Source: Desulfoluna limicola (lineage in GTDB: Bacteria; Desulfobacterota; Desulfobacteria; Desulfobacterales; Desulfolunaceae). From it: 64,000 nt of DNA. Positions 42,011-50,409 of this stretch are shown one piece after another. Made by a program: the position numbers and the translations under genes. Position 1 is the first letter of the stretch, and each line of letters opens with the position of its first letter. Location: positions 248,001-312,000 of the forward strand of contig NZ_AP024488.1 in NCBI RefSeq assembly GCF_021654575.1. The letters run 5' to 3'. The notes under the pieces were generated by a model. That model was not told the origin of the DNA, did no database searches, and worked only from the letters and a program-made list of their open reading frames with translations.

Positions 42011-42652
42011 GTGGCATCAAAAGAAAAAACCCCCGCAGAGTCTTCCCCGGGCAAAGGGCCCATTCGCGAGAACATCGAAGCGATTGTCATTGCTCTCATT
42101 CTGGCTCTTTTCATCCGTACCTTTGTGGTTCAGGCTTTTAAAATACCTTCGGGGTCCATGCTCAACACCCTCCAGATCGGTGACCACATTCTGGTGAGCA
42201 AGTTTATCTACGGTGTAAAGCTTCCCTTTATTCAAAAGACCATTATTCCCGTCAAGGACCCTGAGCGTGATGATATTGTTGTGTTCATCTACCCCGAAGA
42301 CCCCAAGAAGGATTTTATCAAGCGCGTTGTGGGTGTTGAAGGGGATGTGGTGGAGATGAGGGACAAGAAGCTCTATGTGAACGATACCCTCGTGGAACGC
42401 GACTACACGATCCATACCGATCGTCGAATTTTGCCGGCGCCGTTTACCACACGGGACAACTTTGGTCCGAAGACCGTTCCCAAAGATTCGCTCTTTGTCA
42501 TGGGGGATAACCGTGACAACAGCCATGACAGCCGCTTCTGGGGCTTTGTTCCCCTCTCTGCTGTCAAAGGAAAAGCCTTTATGATCTATTTTTCCTGGAA
42601 CGGGCGGGACAAGTCGATCCGGTGGAGCCGCATCGGTGATATCTTAAAGTAA
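42011..42652 (+). CDS. lepB: Signal peptidase I
   Basis: 213 residues from a GTG start. One membrane helix (IEAIVIALILALFIRTFVVQ, 22-41), catalytic Ser49 in IPSGSM, Lys104 in KRVVGVEGD, and box E GDNRDNSHDSRFWG. It cleaves signal peptides of exported proteins on the outer side of the inner membrane. A strong terminator follows. The ribosome site is weak (only GGCG-like), and its long untranslated leader follows the non-coding interval. Confidence 0.95.
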   Translation: MASKEKTPAESSPGKGPIRENIEAIVIALILALFIRTFVVQAFKIPSGSMLNTLQIGDHILVSKFIYGVKLPFIQKTIIPVKDPERDDIVVFIYPEDPKKDFIKRVVGVEGDVVEMRDKKLYVNDTLVERDYTIHTDRRILPAPFTTRDNFGPKTVPKDSLFVMGDNRDNSHDSRFWGFVPLSAVKGKAFMIYFSWNGRDKSIRWSRIGDILK

Positions 42653-42660
42653 GACGAACG

Positions 42661-42683
42661 AGGCGCCTTGCGGCGCCTTTTTT
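42661..42683 (+). terminator. Terminator after lepB
   Basis: AGGCGCC (42661-42667) pairs with GGCGCCT (42672-42678) around TTGC and is followed by six T. It ends the lepB transcript 10 nt after the stop. Confidence 0.88.
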
Positions 42684-43068
42684 ATGCCAGGGGATCGCAG
42701 CTCTGTACCTTTGGCTCCTCAGGTGCGCCTATTTGCTGGCGGGCATCGCTCCAGAAAAATGAGTTGTGACCAGTGAGTCGTGAGCGCGTGGTATCGCCTT
42801 GTTTTATCACGTTAACAAAACGGCCATGGGGGGATTAAATACCTTGAACCGGCAACAGGCTTGAGAAACCAAGGCAAAATGAAGATATCAGGTCACTCTT
42901 CGGCCCGTGTTTCCGGCGTCCCTGCCGGGGGCTAAGCCTTCGCATGACCTGAAAGTGTGGGTTTGATAAACAGGTCTTAAAAATTAGTCTTGAGCGAATT
43001 CCGTTTTAACAGTTTGGGTGTCATTAACCCCGGGGAACGATGGGTTAAGGGCATCCGCAACCTGCTTT
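42684..43068. other. Non-coding region before pyrB
   Basis: About 385 bp without a supported gene. It holds an inverted repeat TTAACCC/GGGTTAA (43024-43030 with 43042-43048, 11-nt centre) just before the type A repeat, which could be an operator or leader stem for pyrBC. I could not fix a promoter, and I see no pyrimidine-type attenuator with a T-run. Confidence 0.4.
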
Positions 43069-43096
43069 CAAGGTGGCACACCTTGCCGCCGGAGGC
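43069..43096 (+). repeat. Type A repeat upstream of pyrB
   Basis: CAAGGTG (43069-43075) pairs with CACCTTG (43079-43085) around GCA, then CCGCCGGAGGC to 43096. Ends 43 nt before the pyrB ATG. Confidence 0.85.
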
Positions 43097-43139
43097 TGTT
43101 TTTGACAGGTAATACATAAAGAATCCAGATCGAGGTGCT

Positions 43140-44075
43140 ATGGTATTAAAGAGCAAGGATATTTTGGACATAGAGTCCCTCTCGGCCGAAGAGATCGGGT
43201 TGATCCTTGACACGGCGGAGAGGATGCGGGAAATCTCCCAGCGCCCTGTAAAAAAAGTCCCCACGTTGCGGGGAAAAACCATTATTCTATTTTTTCACGA
43301 GCCCAGCACGCGCACCAAAACCTCCTTTGACATTGCAGCAAAGCGCATGAGTGCCGACAGCATTGGAATGGGGGCGAGCTCCAGCAGCATGGTCAAGGGA
43401 GAGACCCTGGCCGATACGGCTCTTACCTTAGAGGCGATGAACCCGGATATTATTGTGATGCGTCACTCTTCGGCAGGGGCTCCCCATATGATGGCAAAGC
43501 TCGTGAAGGCATCGGTCATCAACGGTGGGGACGGCATGCATGCCCATCCCACACAAGCCTTGCTTGATATGCTCACCATTCGGGAGAAGCTGGGAACCAT
43601 TGCCGGCAAGCGTGTTGCCATTATCGGCGACATCGCACACAGCAGGGTGGCCCGTTCCAACATCAATGGCCTGACCAAAATGGGGGCCTCGGTCGTGGTG
43701 TCCGGTCCTCCCACCATGCTGCCCTTCGGGGTTGAGAATCTGGGGTGTGATGTCACCGGCTCTGCCGACGAGGCCATCGAAGGGGCCGATGTGGTGATGA
43801 TGCTTCGAATCCAAAAGGAGCGTCAGGAGAATTTTCTGTTCTCATCGGTCAGGGAGTATTCCAAGAATTACGGGATTACCCGCGAGAGGCTCATGCGTGC
43901 CAACGAGGGTGCCATTGTGATGCACCCGGGGCCCATGAACCGCGGTGTGGAAATTTCCAGTGAGATCGCAGACGGGCCCTGGTCCGTGATCCTCGACCAG
44001 GTCACCAACGGGGTGGCGGCGCGTATGGCACTATTTTATCTGCTGGCAGGAGGTCGTGATGCTGACAGTGATTAA
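43140..44075 (+). CDS. pyrB: Aspartate carbamoyltransferase catalytic subunit
   Basis: 311 residues. Carbamoyl-phosphate site [16 protein letters not shown] (52-67), [11 protein letters not shown] with the HPTQ motif (136-139), [10 protein letters not shown] and [12 protein letters not shown] for aspartate. First committed step of pyrimidine synthesis. GAGGTGCT precedes the ATG. pyrC overlaps its last 17 bases, so the two are a coupled pair; no pyrI regulatory gene is nearby. Confidence 0.96.
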   Translation: MVLKSKDILDIESLSAEEIGLILDTAERMREISQRPVKKVPTLRGKTIILFFHEPSTRTKTSFDIAAKRMSADSIGMGASSSSMVKGETLADTALTLEAMNPDIIVMRHSSAGAPHMMAKLVKASVINGGDGMHAHPTQALLDMLTIREKLGTIAGKRVAIIGDIAHSRVARSNINGLTKMGASVVVSGPPTMLPFGVENLGCDVTGSADEAIEGADVVMMLRIQKERQENFLFSSVREYSKNYGITRERLMRANEGAIVMHPGPMNRGVEISSEIADGPWSVILDQVTNGVAARMALFYLLAGGRDADSD

Positions 44076-45345
44076 AGACGGCAAGGTGGTGGACCCGGGC
44101 AACGTGGTGGGTCACTACGATATCTGGATTCAGGACGGCGTGATTGGCGAGGTGGTTCCGTCGGGCGAAAAGCAGGTGCCCGATGGCGCCGAGGTGATCG
44201 ATGCAAAGGGTCTTCTCGTGGTGCCGGGTCTCATTGATCTGCATGTGCACCTTCGAGAGCCCGGCGAAGAGTACAAAGAGACCATCGAGACCGGGACCCG
44301 CGCCGCAGCAGCTGGGGGCTTTACGGCAGTCTGCGCCATGCCCAACACCAAGCCGGTGAACGATTCCCCTGAGATTACCGCTTTTATTGTGAAGAAAGCC
44401 AAAGAGGCCGGGTACGCAAAAGTCTATCCGGCTGCGGCCATCACCGGCGGGCTCTCCGGAGGTTCACTTTGTGAGTACGGGGAGCTGAAAGAGGCAGGTG
44501 CTGTTGCCATCACCGATGACGGACGTCCCGTGGAGGACGGTCAGATCATGCGCCGGGCCATGGAGTACGCCAAAGGCTTTGGCATGATGGTTATGTCTCA
44601 TTGTGAAGAGCTCTCTCTCGTGGCCGGGGGGTGCATGAACGAAGGGCTTACCGCCACCCGTATGGGTCTTCCTGGGATTCCCAATATTTCCGAATCTCTG
44701 ATGGTCATTCGCGATATTGGCCTTGCAGAGCTCACCGGAGCCCACCTTCATGTGGCCCATGTGAGTACCACCGAGTCCATTGATGCCATTCGTGATGCAA
44801 AAAAACGAGGTGTGTCTGTTTCTGCCGAAACCGCTCCCCACTACTTTACCCTGACGGACGAGGCGGTGAAAGGGTACAACACCAACGCCAAGATGAATCC
44901 GCCCTTGAGGACCGAAAAGGACCGCCAGTCAGTCCGCGAAGCCCTTGCCGACGGAACCCTGGATGCCATCGCAACCGACCACGCCCCTCACTCCATTTTG
45001 GAGAAGGACTTGGAGTTCAACCGGGCCATGAACGGCATTATCGGTCTGGAGACCTCTCTTCCGTTAAGCCTGAAACTTGTGGAAGACGGCGTTCTTTCCC
45101 TCGAGCAGCTTGTGGAGCGCATGTCCAAGACCCCGGCCCGGATTCTCGGACTCAACAATTCCCTGGCACCTCGGAACCCAGCCGACATCACGCTCATTGA
45201 TGAAAAAGACGAGTGGACCGTCGTGGCTTCGGAATTGCAAACAAAAAGCGCCAACACGCCTTTCGATGGCTGGACCATGAAGGGCAGGGCGGTACGGACC
45301 ATTGTGGATGGGAAGACGGTATATGAAGCAGGTGATAGGCCATAG
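44059..45345 (+). CDS. pyrC: Dihydroorotase
   Basis: 428 residues, class I type. Metal ligands are in [10 protein letters not shown] (His62, His64), a later HCE and [10 protein letters not shown], and the catalytic DHAPHS near residue 310. Closes carbamoyl aspartate to dihydroorotate. The ATG at 44059 has AGGAGG five bases upstream, inside the pyrB end; a GTG three bases earlier is less likely. All metal-binding residues look present, so an active enzyme rather than the inactive pyrC' form is expected. Confidence 0.95.
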   Translation: MLTVIKDGKVVDPGNVVGHYDIWIQDGVIGEVVPSGEKQVPDGAEVIDAKGLLVVPGLIDLHVHLREPGEEYKETIETGTRAAAAGGFTAVCAMPNTKPVNDSPEITAFIVKKAKEAGYAKVYPAAAITGGLSGGSLCEYGELKEAGAVAITDDGRPVEDGQIMRRAMEYAKGFGMMVMSHCEELSLVAGGCMNEGLTATRMGLPGIPNISESLMVIRDIGLAELTGAHLHVAHVSTTESIDAIRDAKKRGVSVSAETAPHYFTLTDEAVKGYNTNAKMNPPLRTEKDRQSVREALADGTLDAIATDHAPHSILEKDLEFNRAMNGIIGLETSLPLSLKLVEDGVLSLEQLVERMSKTPARILGLNNSLAPRNPADITLIDEKDEWTVVASELQTKSANTPFDGWTMKGRAVRTIVDGKTVYEAGDRP

Positions 45346-45384
45346 AGGATAGGCTGAAGGCGGGTTACTCTGAAACACTACCTT

Positions 45385-45475
45385 GCCTCCGGCGGGCAGG
45401 GGATAATCCCCTGCACCCCATAAGGCGAATGCGCTAAGGCTTTTGTGGCGCAAGGTGACTCGCCTAAGCATTCGC
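45385..45475 (+). repeat. Type B repeat downstream of pyrC
   Basis: GCCTCCGGCGGG, then hairpin GCAGGGG/CCCCTGC (45396-45402 with 45408-45414), ACCCC, and a second hairpin GCGAATGC/GCATTCGC (45425-45432 with 45468-45475). Begins 39 nt after the pyrC stop. Confidence 0.78.
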
Positions 45476-45817
45476 ACAACATGTAATAACGTGCATTGTG
45501 CGTCACATGCATTTGGGCTGTGGGGGCCCTGTCCAAAGAGTTGCTTTCGCTGGATTTGGCTTGAAGGGCAGTCTGATTAAGTAGCGGGAACCTGTCTGCC
45601 TTAGGTGTCTGTAGGGTAGGTGTGTGTTGCCTGACGCAATATGTAAGACTGTGACAAAAATTGTCACAAGCAAGATTTTTAATTAGCAAGATGATTTGCC
45701 TTGGAGCGCCGCACTCCTGTGCGGTATAGGTTTCCCCCCACACCTTTAGCAACCTCTATGTTCCAAAAAAGAGCTATGATTTGACCCGAAGGGCAAAGCG
45801 CAGCGGTAACCAGCTAT
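45476..45817. other. Non-coding region before pilR
   Basis: About 340 bp with no gene. Visible structures are a 17-bp palindrome (45651-45667) listed separately and a small hairpin CCGCAC/GTGCGG around TCCT (about 45712-45727). No clear -35/-10 pair. Confidence 0.4.
45651..45667. promoter_or_regulatory. Palindrome, possible PilR or other operator
   Basis: GTGACAA and TTGTCAC flank three A, a perfect 7-bp-arm palindrome 214 nt before pilR. A related GTGACA-T(6)-GTCAG sequence occurs right after the pilR stop (47272-47288), before the pilins. The TGACA/TGTCA half-site resembles the GTGTC-type sites reported for PilR of Pseudomonas. Confidence 0.45.
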
Positions 45818-45845
45818 CAAGGTGGCTCACCTTGCCGCCGGAGGC
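45818..45845 (+). repeat. Type A repeat upstream of pilR
   Basis: CAAGGTG (45818-45824) pairs with CACCTTG (45828-45834) around GCT, then CCGCCGGAGGC. Ends 35 nt before the pilR ATG. Confidence 0.85.
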
Positions 45846-45880
45846 AATGCTTTACAAACTCTGACCTGCGGAACCTAAAT

Positions 45881-47269
45881 ATGTCGAATAAACCTCATAT
45901 TCTTGTTGTAGATGATGACCTCGGAATGCGTGAGTTTCTTGAATTAATGCTGACCAAGGAAGGGTACGGTGTTACCCTGTCGGATTGCGGGAAAGATGCG
46001 ATCAAGAAGATTAAAAAAACCGACTATGACCTGGTGTTGACGGATATTCGCCTGGGTGACCTGACGGGGCTGGATATTTTGCGGGAAGCCAAGCGGCAGA
46101 AAGAAGAGACCGCTGTGGTCCTTATTTCCGCCTATGCAACAACCGAAACCGCAGTGGAAGCCATGAATGAGGGCGCCTACGACTACGTGCCCAAGCCCTT
46201 TGACAACGAAGAGCTGAAAGACACCCTTAAAAGGGCCCTGGAACTTCAGAGCATAGCCGCAGAAAAGGAAAAGCTCTCCGAGGAGACCCAGGAGGTGCTT
46301 CACTTCGGGGCCATGATTGGAAGCAGCGGGCCCATGCGTCGCATTTATACGCTGGTGGAGCAGGTGGCAGCCACAAAGACCAATGTGCTTATTACCGGTG
46401 AAAGTGGCACTGGCAAAGAGCTCATTGCCCGTTCTCTTCACAACTTAAGCGATCGGAAGGATAAAGCCTTTGTGGCCGTCAACTGCGGCGGCATTCCCGA
46501 GACACTCATGGAGAGCGAGCTCTTCGGCTACCTCAAAGGATCGTTTACCGGGGCCACACAGGACAAAAAGGGGCTCTTCGAGGAGGCCGAGGGTGGCACC
46601 ATTTTTCTTGATGAAATCGGTGAGCTCTCCATGGCCCTGCAGGTGAAACTGCTTCGTGTGGTCCAGGAATTGAAAATCAAGCCCGTGGGCGGTACCCGGG
46701 AAGTGGGCGTCGATACCCGTATTATTTGTGCCACCAACAAGAATCTTGAAGAAGAGGTGATGGAAAAACGCTTTCGCCAGGATCTTTTCTACCGCCTCAA
46801 TGTCATAGAGGTCCGTGTCCCACCGCTTCGCGAGCGAAAAGCCGACCTCAAACCCTTGGCTCAGTTCTTTCTTGAAAAATACGCCAAACAGATGGGTAAA
46901 GATATTACCAAAATATCATCCTATGCTATTGATTTGTTGAAAAATTACGATTTTCCGGGTAATGTAAGGGAACTTGAAAACCTGATCGAGCGAAGCGTGG
47001 CCCTCACCGCCACCAACATCATCCTCCCTGAAAGCCTCTCCATGTCCTCCAAAAGGCGGCGATGGATCGAAGGCGTTCCGGGGCGGCGCTTTGACCTGGA
47101 TGAAGTTGCAACTGGGGTCGATCTCACCGAAATTTTGGAAGCCATCGAAAAAGCCTATATGGAAAAGGCCTTGGACTTCACCAAAAGAAACAAGAGCAAG
47201 GCGGCTGAGCTGTTGGGGCTTTCGTTTCGATCGTTCAGGTATCGGTGCGACAAGTTGAATATTTTGTAG
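45881..47269 (+). CDS. pilR: Sigma-54-dependent response regulator, PilR-like
   Basis: 462 residues. Receiver domain (phosphoacceptor Asp55 in LVLTDIRLG), AAA+ domain with Walker A GESGTGKE (173-180), a sigma-54 contact loop GSFTGA (220-225) where most have GAFTGA, Walker B IFLDEIG (241-247), and a C-terminal Fis-type HTH (ILEAIEKAYMEKALDFTKRN, KSKAAELLGLSFRSFRYRCD). It lies directly before two pilin genes, the pilR-pilA order of Geobacter and Myxococcus, so pilin control is inferred. The partner kinase PilS is not adjacent; pyrC is upstream. Confidence 0.92.
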   Translation: MSNKPHILVVDDDLGMREFLELMLTKEGYGVTLSDCGKDAIKKIKKTDYDLVLTDIRLGDLTGLDILREAKRQKEETAVVLISAYATTETAVEAMNEGAYDYVPKPFDNEELKDTLKRALELQSIAAEKEKLSEETQEVLHFGAMIGSSGPMRRIYTLVEQVAATKTNVLITGESGTGKELIARSLHNLSDRKDKAFVAVNCGGIPETLMESELFGYLKGSFTGATQDKKGLFEEAEGGTIFLDEIGELSMALQVKLLRVVQELKIKPVGGTREVGVDTRIICATNKNLEEEVMEKRFRQDLFYRLNVIEVRVPPLRERKADLKPLAQFFLEKYAKQMGKDITKISSYAIDLLKNYDFPGNVRELENLIERSVALTATNIILPESLSMSSKRRRWIEGVPGRRFDLDEVATGVDLTEILEAIEKAYMEKALDFTKRNKSKAAELLGLSFRSFRYRCDKLNIL

Positions 47270-47271
47270 AT

Positions 47272-47288
47272 GTGACATTTTTTGTCAG
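47272..47288. promoter_or_regulatory. Imperfect palindrome between pilR and pilin 1
   Basis: GTGACA, a run of T and TGTCAG form an imperfect palindrome matching the site at 45651. It is about 140 nt before the first pilin start, a normal distance for a sigma-54 activator site. Confidence 0.4.
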
Positions 47289-47425
47289 TGCTTTTGCCTA
47301 TTAATGGCATATCTCGATGGTCTTGTCCCGAAAGTAACGTTTTCTATATCGTGTAGGTGCTTTGTTTTAGTGCTTCTACAGTCTTTTGTCTGTTTTGGAA
47401 TGAAACATGCATTAATAAGGCGTTA

Positions 47426-47824
47426 ATGATGAAAACGTATACGACATATAAAACCCGAATGGGTGGCTTTACCTTGATTGAGCTGATGATCGTGGTTGCG
47501 ATCATTGGGCTGCTTGCTGCCATTGCGATTCCGAATTTTCTGAACTATCAGTGTAAAGCAAGGCAAAGTGAAGCAAAATTTTCGCTGGGCATCATCTTGA
47601 CAAGCCAAGAATCATATTTGGCAGAGTACGATACATACGCTTCGTCATTGGTATCCATATCTTTTACTACGAAATCGAATGCCGATTACTCTTATAAAAT
47701 GATAAGCGCATCATCAACAGCGTTTGTCGCTGAGGCATCTGCAGTTCTTAACAGTGAGCCGGACGTCTGGGAGATAAACAGTGAAGGCACTCTGGACAAC
47801 GTTCAGTCCGCTTGTACCAATTGA
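47426..47824 (+). CDS. pilA: Type IV pilin, copy 1
   Basis: 132 residues from ATG 47426, with TAAGGCG just upstream. Prepilin leader [14 protein letters not shown], cleavage at G/F, then [20 protein letters not shown] with conserved Glu5, [17 protein letters not shown] and a variable C-terminal domain. Close in sequence to the following pilin through the first 60 mature residues, so the two are duplicates. One Cys lies in the NYQCKA segment and another near the end (QSACTN), able to form a disulfide. Confidence 0.93.
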   Translation: MMKTYTTYKTRMGGFTLIELMIVVAIIGLLAAIAIPNFLNYQCKARQSEAKFSLGIILTSQESYLAEYDTYASSLVSISFTTKSNADYSYKMISASSTAFVAEASAVLNSEPDVWEINSEGTLDNVQSACTN

Positions 47825-47915
47825 ATGTAGCTATATTGACCTATTAATGAAAGAATGTTAACAAATGCAGTACGTAATATCGCGAACAATTAACTAACAA
47901 CAACCAGGAGGAATC

Positions 47916-48305
47916 ATGCTTAAAAACAACAAAGGTTTTACCCTTATCGAGCTGATGATTGTCGTTGCAATCATTGGTGTTTTGGCTGCCATTGCCATTC
48001 CCAACTTTTTGAACTACCAGTGCAAAGCAAAGCAGAGTGAAGCCAAGGCCAATCTTGGAAACATTCGGACTTCCCAGGAGGCTTACTTTGCCGAGTTCGA
48101 TACCTATGCCACATCTCTGGCTAATGTCGGTTTTTCTACAAAAGGGAATTCACGCTACTCTTATACTTCCACAGGGAGTGCGACTGCTTTTACAGCCACA
48201 GCTTTAGCGAAAGCGCCCGGGCTTAAAACTGCAGCGGGTGATCTGGATCAATGGACAATCACTGAGGCTGGGACACTCACTAACGCAAATAATGAGTGTG
48301 ACTAA
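47916..48305 (+). CDS. pilA: Type IV pilin, copy 2
   Basis: 129 residues with an excellent CAGGAGG upstream, much better than copy 1, so this is likely the major pilin. Short leader MLKNNKG, cleavage at [22 protein letters not shown], then [20 protein letters not shown], and a C-terminal domain ending NANNECD. Cys in NYQCKA and near the end could pair. Followed by a strong terminator. Confidence 0.95.
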   Translation: MLKNNKGFTLIELMIVVAIIGVLAAIAIPNFLNYQCKAKQSEAKANLGNIRTSQEAYFAEFDTYATSLANVGFSTKGNSRYSYTSTGSATAFTATALAKAPGLKTAAGDLDQWTITEAGTLTNANNECD

Positions 48306-48329
48306 CCATTTTTGGGTCTGATCATTATT

Positions 48330-48366
48330 AAAAAGCCTTTTGCAGAACTGCAAAAGGCTTTTTTTT
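48330..48366 (+). terminator. Terminator after the pilin pair
   Basis: A 16-bp perfect stem: AAAAAGCCTTTTGCAG (48330-48345) with CTGCAAAAGGCTTTTT (48348-48363), loop AA, then further T. It ends pilin mRNA and isolates the downstream pil-accessory operon. Confidence 0.92.
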
Positions 48367-48771
48367 ATGTGATTTAGGTGGATTAAAGATTCTCGTTGGG
48401 TAGTTTTTGTAGTCTGTAAATGTCAAGGATAACGATAATGTGTTAATATTCATTAAATGGGAATAATGGGTGTTGTATATTTAGATACATATGAATAAAT
48501 ATAAGGTTCTATTGAGGCAAAACCTGATAAATGTCGCTGAACATAGAGCTATTGAATTTATAAGTCGGTTTGACTGAACCCACACTCACCACGATGGAAT
48601 CCCGAAACATCACAAAAGAACTCTTTTGTTTGCTGTTTTAAGATATAAATATATATAATAGGACACACCATAGGTTCATCAGTTTCCTGCATTAGCATGC
48701 GTGATGGGTATGAACTCTCTATTTATAAGTTTTTACCATTGAGACACTAAAAGCTCCTCAGGAGATTGTAT
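48367..48771. other. AT-rich non-coding region before the TPR/ABC operon
   Basis: About 405 bp with no supported gene. An ATG at 48490 reads 28 codons but has no ribosome site. AT-rich with several TATAAT-like stretches (around 48650-48660), so a promoter for the 48772-53206 operon is likely here, but I could not choose one. Confidence 0.4.
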
Positions 48772-49464
48772 TTGAACGTTAGGATTAAAAAATCTTCAGC
48801 ATTACTGGTCATCTTGTTCACTGGCACAATACTTTTTCAACATGTGTATGTTCAGGATAAATATGGACCGCTCGTCCTTAATGAAGAGTGCCCCTGGTGT
48901 GAAGAGGACGGCAGGGGAGATGAAATTACATATGTTCCCTTCAATGCTAACGATATAAGGTTGATAGCACCTGCAGATCCTGAATTTATATCTGTGCTTT
49001 TGTGGATGCGGACAGCGTATTATTTTGGTTTGAACTCCCTGAAATCAGGGGATTATAGCTATATGTTGAGCTTGTTAGATCTTGTGACGGATTTGTCTCC
49101 GAAATGGGAAATTCCCTACTTGTATGGTGCAATATTATTACCAGCCGAAGTCGGGGACATAGAAGGTGGCCTTTATATGATTGATAAAGGAATATCCAGG
49201 CTCCCTGATAGCTGGCAACTTTGGTTTCTTAAAGGCTATTATTATTGGAAATCATACGGGGATAATCAAGCGGCTTCCGAGGCCATACATAATGCCTCTA
49301 AGATTAAGGGGGCCCCAATGTATTTTAAGCAGCTTTCCATTACCCTACTTAAGGGGGATGTGAATCGGGCAATGGAGGAATCATATAAAAAACAAGTGTT
49401 TGACACCATAACTGATCCCTCCTATAAAGTAATTTTTGAAAATGATGGAATGGCGAATGATTGA
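48772..49464 (+). CDS. Membrane-anchored TPR-like protein of the pilus locus
   Basis: About 230 residues. Best start is TTG at 48772, because AGGAG lies 7 bases upstream; the TTG at 48766 is too close. An N-terminal anchor or signal (ALLVILFTGTILFQHVYV) leads into a domain with paired helices resembling TPRs (LLWMRTAYYFGLNSLKSGDY, WEIPYLYGAILLPAEVGD, QLWFLKGYYYWKSYGDNQ), and a CPWCEED Cys pair near residue 40. It is in the place of Myxococcus pilG, but I cannot claim homology. It overlaps the ABC gene. Confidence 0.6.
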   Translation: MNVRIKKSSALLVILFTGTILFQHVYVQDKYGPLVLNEECPWCEEDGRGDEITYVPFNANDIRLIAPADPEFISVLLWMRTAYYFGLNSLKSGDYSYMLSLLDLVTDLSPKWEIPYLYGAILLPAEVGDIEGGLYMIDKGISRLPDSWQLWFLKGYYYWKSYGDNQAASEAIHNASKIKGAPMYFKQLSITLLKGDVNRAMEESYKKQVFDTITDPSYKVIFENDGMAND

Positions 49465-50374
49465 AGATGATAGTGTGTTGCAACTAAACTCAGTTGAATA
49501 TTATTTCCGTAGCGGTTTTTTTTTAAAAAAAAAACCGATTTTGCGATCAGTTACCATAGGGGTTAAGAGGGGAACAATTACGAGTCTTGTCGGACCCAAT
49601 GGTGCTGGAAAAACAACCACGATAAAGCTCTGTTCAGGATTGATCAAACCGGATTCAGGATATGTATTACTTTTCGACAACCAAGCCCATTTGCCTATCA
49701 ATCGAGGTCGGATTGGTGTTGTTACAGAAACGCAGTATGCCTATCCTTTTTTGAGGCTTAAAGAGTGGTTGAAAATGTTATGCGGGCTTAGTGGTTTCAA
49801 AGGACATGAATTGACTGACGCGGTAGATCGATCCTTGGAGTTGTTGGATTTATCCGATTTATCAGGTAATTACATGAAGAATCTCTCAAAGGGTCAACTT
49901 CAACGAGCAGGAATTGCGCAAGCTCTCATGCATAACCCTGACATATTGCTTCTTGATGAGCCCATGAGTGGCCTTGATCCTTTTTGGCGTTACAAGGTGA
50001 ATATGTTGATCAGAGAGTTCAAAGAACAGGGGGGAACCGTTTTATTCAGTTCTCATATTCTTTCTGATGTTGAAAGTCTGTCCGATCAAGTAGTCTTGAT
50101 GCAGAGGGGACAGGTTCGGTGGAGCGGCTCATTGGGAGAACTTGATCGCCAAACTCTGGGGTATGAAGTGATAGGAAAAATACACGATATGAATGCCATG
50201 AATACAATTTTTCCACCCAATATACTGAATGATTACCCCGGAGGGTTGTCGATTTTTCCTATTGAGGTCAAGCGAAAGAAAGATTTAATGAGACTCGTGG
50301 CTCAAGGAAGCTTCGTTCTTGAATCAATTACGCCGATTCAAGATGAAATCGAAGATATTCTGTTCAGGTTATAA
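49457..50374 (+). CDS. ABC transporter ATPase, PilH-like
   Basis: About 305 residues. Walker A LVGPNGAGKTTT, Q-loop region, signature LSKGQLQRAGIAQAL, Walker B ILLLDEPMSGLDP and switch His in FSSHILSD are present, so an active ATPase is expected. A further C-terminal domain (about 220-305) is like those of ABC-2 ATPases. The start is uncertain: 49457 or ATGs at 49442/49445. The N-terminal coding part contains nine T followed by ten A. Gene order pilR-pilA-ABC resembles pilH of Myxococcus xanthus, which is needed for pili. Confidence 0.8.
   Translation: MIEDDSVLQLNSVEYYFRSGFFLKKKPILRSVTIGVKRGTITSLVGPNGAGKTTTIKLCSGLIKPDSGYVLLFDNQAHLPINRGRIGVVTETQYAYPFLRLKEWLKMLCGLSGFKGHELTDAVDRSLELLDLSDLSGNYMKNLSKGQLQRAGIAQALMHNPDILLLDEPMSGLDPFWRYKVNMLIREFKEQGGTVLFSSHILSDVESLSDQVVLMQRGQVRWSGSLGELDRQTLGYEVIGKIHDMNAMNTIFPPNILNDYPGGLSIFPIEVKRKKDLMRLVAQGSFVLESITPIQDEIEDILFRL
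49516..49534 (+). repeat. Nine-T / ten-A homopolymer tract inside the ABC ATPase gene
   Basis: A run of nine T (49516-49524) followed by ten A (49525-49534), coding for FFLKKK near the start of the protein, flanked by GG and CC. Such tracts slip during replication and transcription; either run could switch the frame on and off. Confidence 0.75.
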
Positions 50375-50409
50375 TAAATGCTTTGGTTATTAATAATGGT
50401 GTCAATACG

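Noticed and set aside
47397..47410. Sigma-54 promoter (GG, ten bases, GC) before pilin 1
   Set aside because: Spacing fits but the -24 part is poor (TTGGAATG) and the start point would fall only about five bases before the ATG, leaving no room for the ribosome site.
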